A program made the translations under genes and the position numbers. Below are positions 62,848 to 64,000 of a DNA stretch of 64,000 bases, in pieces (positions within the stretch are counted from its first letter, which is position 1; each line of letters opens with the position of its first letter). Under the pieces are notes generated by a model. The model was given only the letters and a program-made list of their open reading frames with translations, made no database searches and had not been told where the DNA came from. Origin of the DNA: Achromobacter spanius (lineage in GTDB: Bacteria; Pseudomonadota; Gammaproteobacteria; Burkholderiales; Burkholderiaceae_B); the NCBI RefSeq assembly GCF_029637605.1, contig NZ_CP121261.1, positions 310,001 through 374,000 of the forward strand, read 5' to 3'.

Positions 62848-63614
62848 CGTTGCCATGCCAGCACCCACCGTTCAAGCAGCCGCAAACACAGATCGGTCAC
62901 CAGCACGGTGAAACTGATCAGCACCATGCCGAGCACCACGGTGTCGGTCTGGAAGAATTCCTTGCCGTTCATGATCATGAAGCCCAGGCCTTCCCGCGAC
63001 GCCACCAATTCGGCCGAGATCACGCAGGTCCAGGACAGGCCCAGGATGATCTTCATGCCCGACAGAATCTGCGGCAGGCAGCCGGGAAACAGCACTTCGC
63101 GCATGACCTGCCAGCGGTTGGCGCCCAGGTTGCGCGCCGCCCGCACCAGCACCGGATCAATGCTGCGCGAGGCTTCCATCACATACAGCAGCGCCGGCAC
63201 GAACGAGCCCATGAAGACGATGCTGTACTTCTGCGTTTCGGTAATGCCAAACCACAACAGCGACAGCGGAATCCAGCTCATCGACGGCAGTGGCCGCAGG
63301 AACGAGATGATGGGGTCGAAGACGGCGCGCGCCACCTTCGACGTGCCCAGCAAAATGCCCAGCGGTATGGCCACGAAGACAGCCGCCAAAAAGCCCACCA
63401 TCACGCGGCGCGTGGAGGCCAACACGTTGTAGAACAGCGTGCCCTGGTCGGACATGGACAACGCCCGCGCCAGCACCTGGGACGGCGCGGGCAAGAAGAT
63501 GGGGTCGACCGCGCCGGCGCGGCACAGGCCTTCCCACAGCAACAGAAAGCCAAGAAGCGAAAACACGCTGACCCAGATCAGCCGTGTTTCCTTTGAAGAC
63601 GAGCGCGCGGACAT
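62844..63614 (-). CDS. ABC importer permease (SsuC/TauC type)
   Basis: A 256-residue permease with about six helices and the EAA-type loop SIDPVLVRAARNLGANRWQV. SFLRPLPSMSWIPLSLLWFG is typical of nitrate/sulfonate/taurine permeases. It lies between the ATPase and the binding protein genes in one operon. Confidence 0.92.
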   Translation of the reverse strand: MSARSSSKETRLIWVSVFSLLGFLLLWEGLCRAGAVDPIFLPAPSQVLARALSMSDQGTLFYNVLASTRRVMVGFLAAVFVAIPLGILLGTSKVARAVFDPIISFLRPLPSMSWIPLSLLWFGITETQKYSIVFMGSFVPALLYVMEASRSIDPVLVRAARNLGANRWQVMREVLFPGCLPQILSGMKIILGLSWTCVISAELVASREGLGFMIMNGKEFFQTDTVVLGMVLISFTVLVTDLCLRLLERWVLAWQR

Positions 63615-63632
63615 GGCGATTGGGTTCCGCGT

Positions 63633-64000
63633 TTACAGGTACGAGGCCTGGACCCAGTCCTTGACCTGGGGCGCCTTGTCGATCTGCTTGAGCGACACCA
63701 GCATCTCGGCCAATTGCTGCATGCCGCTGACGAAGTTGCCCGGGTCCACCATCAAGGCCTTCTGGTCGGCGGCGGAATACCACTGCGTCTGCTTGATGAC
63801 GGCCAGTTGTTCGGGCCGCGACAGGCCGGTCAGCTCCAACAGCACGCTGGCGGCTTCATCGGGCTGCTCGGTCAGCATGGCGTTGGCCTGGAACACGGCG
63901 TGCAGGAATTTCTTCACGGCTTCCGGGTTCTCGCGCCCCAGCTTGGCGTGCGTCAGCAGCACGTCCGGGCCCGGGGTGATGGCGTATTGCTTGTAGAGCG
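63633..64000 (-). CDS. ABC importer substrate-binding protein, N-terminal part outside the window
   Basis: The last about 122 codons of an SsuA/TauA/NMT1-type binding protein. The reading frame is open to the window edge (LYKQYAITPGPDVLLTHAKL at the border) and ends DKAPQVKDWVQASYL. It lies 18 nt upstream of the permease in the same operon. The ligand could be a sulfonate, taurine, nitrate or a pyrimidine precursor; the visible part does not decide. Confidence 0.88.
   Translation of the reverse strand, partial: LYKQYAITPGPDVLLTHAKLGRENPEAVKKFLHAVFQANAMLTEQPDEAASVLLELTGLSRPEQLAVIKQTQWYSAADQKALMVDPGNFVSGMQQLAEMLVSLKQIDKAPQVKDWVQASYL

Overview
The window reads as a stretch of chromosome from a high-GC betaproteobacterium of the Alcaligenaceae, most likely Achromobacter or a close relative of Bordetella. 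This is inferred from gene content, not from a database search. The clues are several stand-alone Bug/TctC periplasmic receptors without transporter partners, many LysR and GntR regulators next to small catabolic clusters, a penicillin G acylase of the Achromobacter/Alcaligenes/Kluyvera type, and an RpfF/RpfR signalling pair of the Burkholderiales type. No rRNA, tRNA, insertion sequence, prophage or CRISPR array was seen.

Layout. 0-6 kb: a cut-off thioredoxin-fold gene, an M20 amidohydrolase, an enoyl-CoA hydratase, a PECR-like reductase, a TetR regulator and an AMP-forming acyl-CoA synthetase, probably an acyl-CoA degradation group. 6-11 kb: GTP-type PEP carboxykinase with a leader hairpin and terminator, an orphan DUF1016-type nuclease domain coupled to a methyltransferase, a pirin, and a mismatch DNA glycosylase. 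Between the last two lies an 11-bp tandem array. 11-28 kb is an anaerobic respiration block: ttrBCA (tetrathionate reductase) behind a perfect FNR box, facing a 14-gene napEDABC-ccmABCDEFGHI train (periplasmic nitrate reductase plus the complete system I cytochrome c maturation machinery). The ccm genes attach the haems needed by NapB and NapC.

28-35 kb: a BKACE/3-hydroxyacyl-CoA dehydrogenase pair with a divergent LysR gene, a decayed AbrB/VapB-like antitoxin fragment, and an IlvD/Edd dehydratase with its FCD-type GntR regulator and a divergent Bug receptor. 35-38 kb: rpfR (PAS-GGDEF-EAL DSF receptor) convergent with rpfF (DSF synthase), a diffusible-signal-factor quorum-sensing module linked to cyclic-di-GMP. 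38-43 kb: a TonB-dependent siderophore receptor, an SDR/LysR pair and a NUDIX hydrolase.

43-50 kb: a catabolic cluster of unknown substrate (cyclase-family hydrolase, acyl-CoA ligase, UTRA GntR regulator, branched-chain-type binding protein, then divergent Bug receptor and SDR). An 18-bp palindrome sits in its central divergent promoter. 50-54 kb: two divergent DJ-1/PfpI-domain genes that appear to share one ATGCAT start hexamer, and an MsbA-type ABC exporter preceded by a short leader ORF with a strong ribosome binding site. 54-64 kb: LysR and penicillin G acylase, a 1217-residue fused double ABC exporter, a GcvA-type LysR regulator, and the ATPase, permease and partial binding protein of a sulfonate/taurine-type ABC importer that runs off the right edge.

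The observations I would examine first are the divergent PfpI pair sharing a start hexamer, the leader peptide before the ABC exporter, the 11-bp array, the nap-ccm train and FNR-controlled ttr block, the rpfR/rpfF module, and the orphan nuclease-methyltransferase pair.
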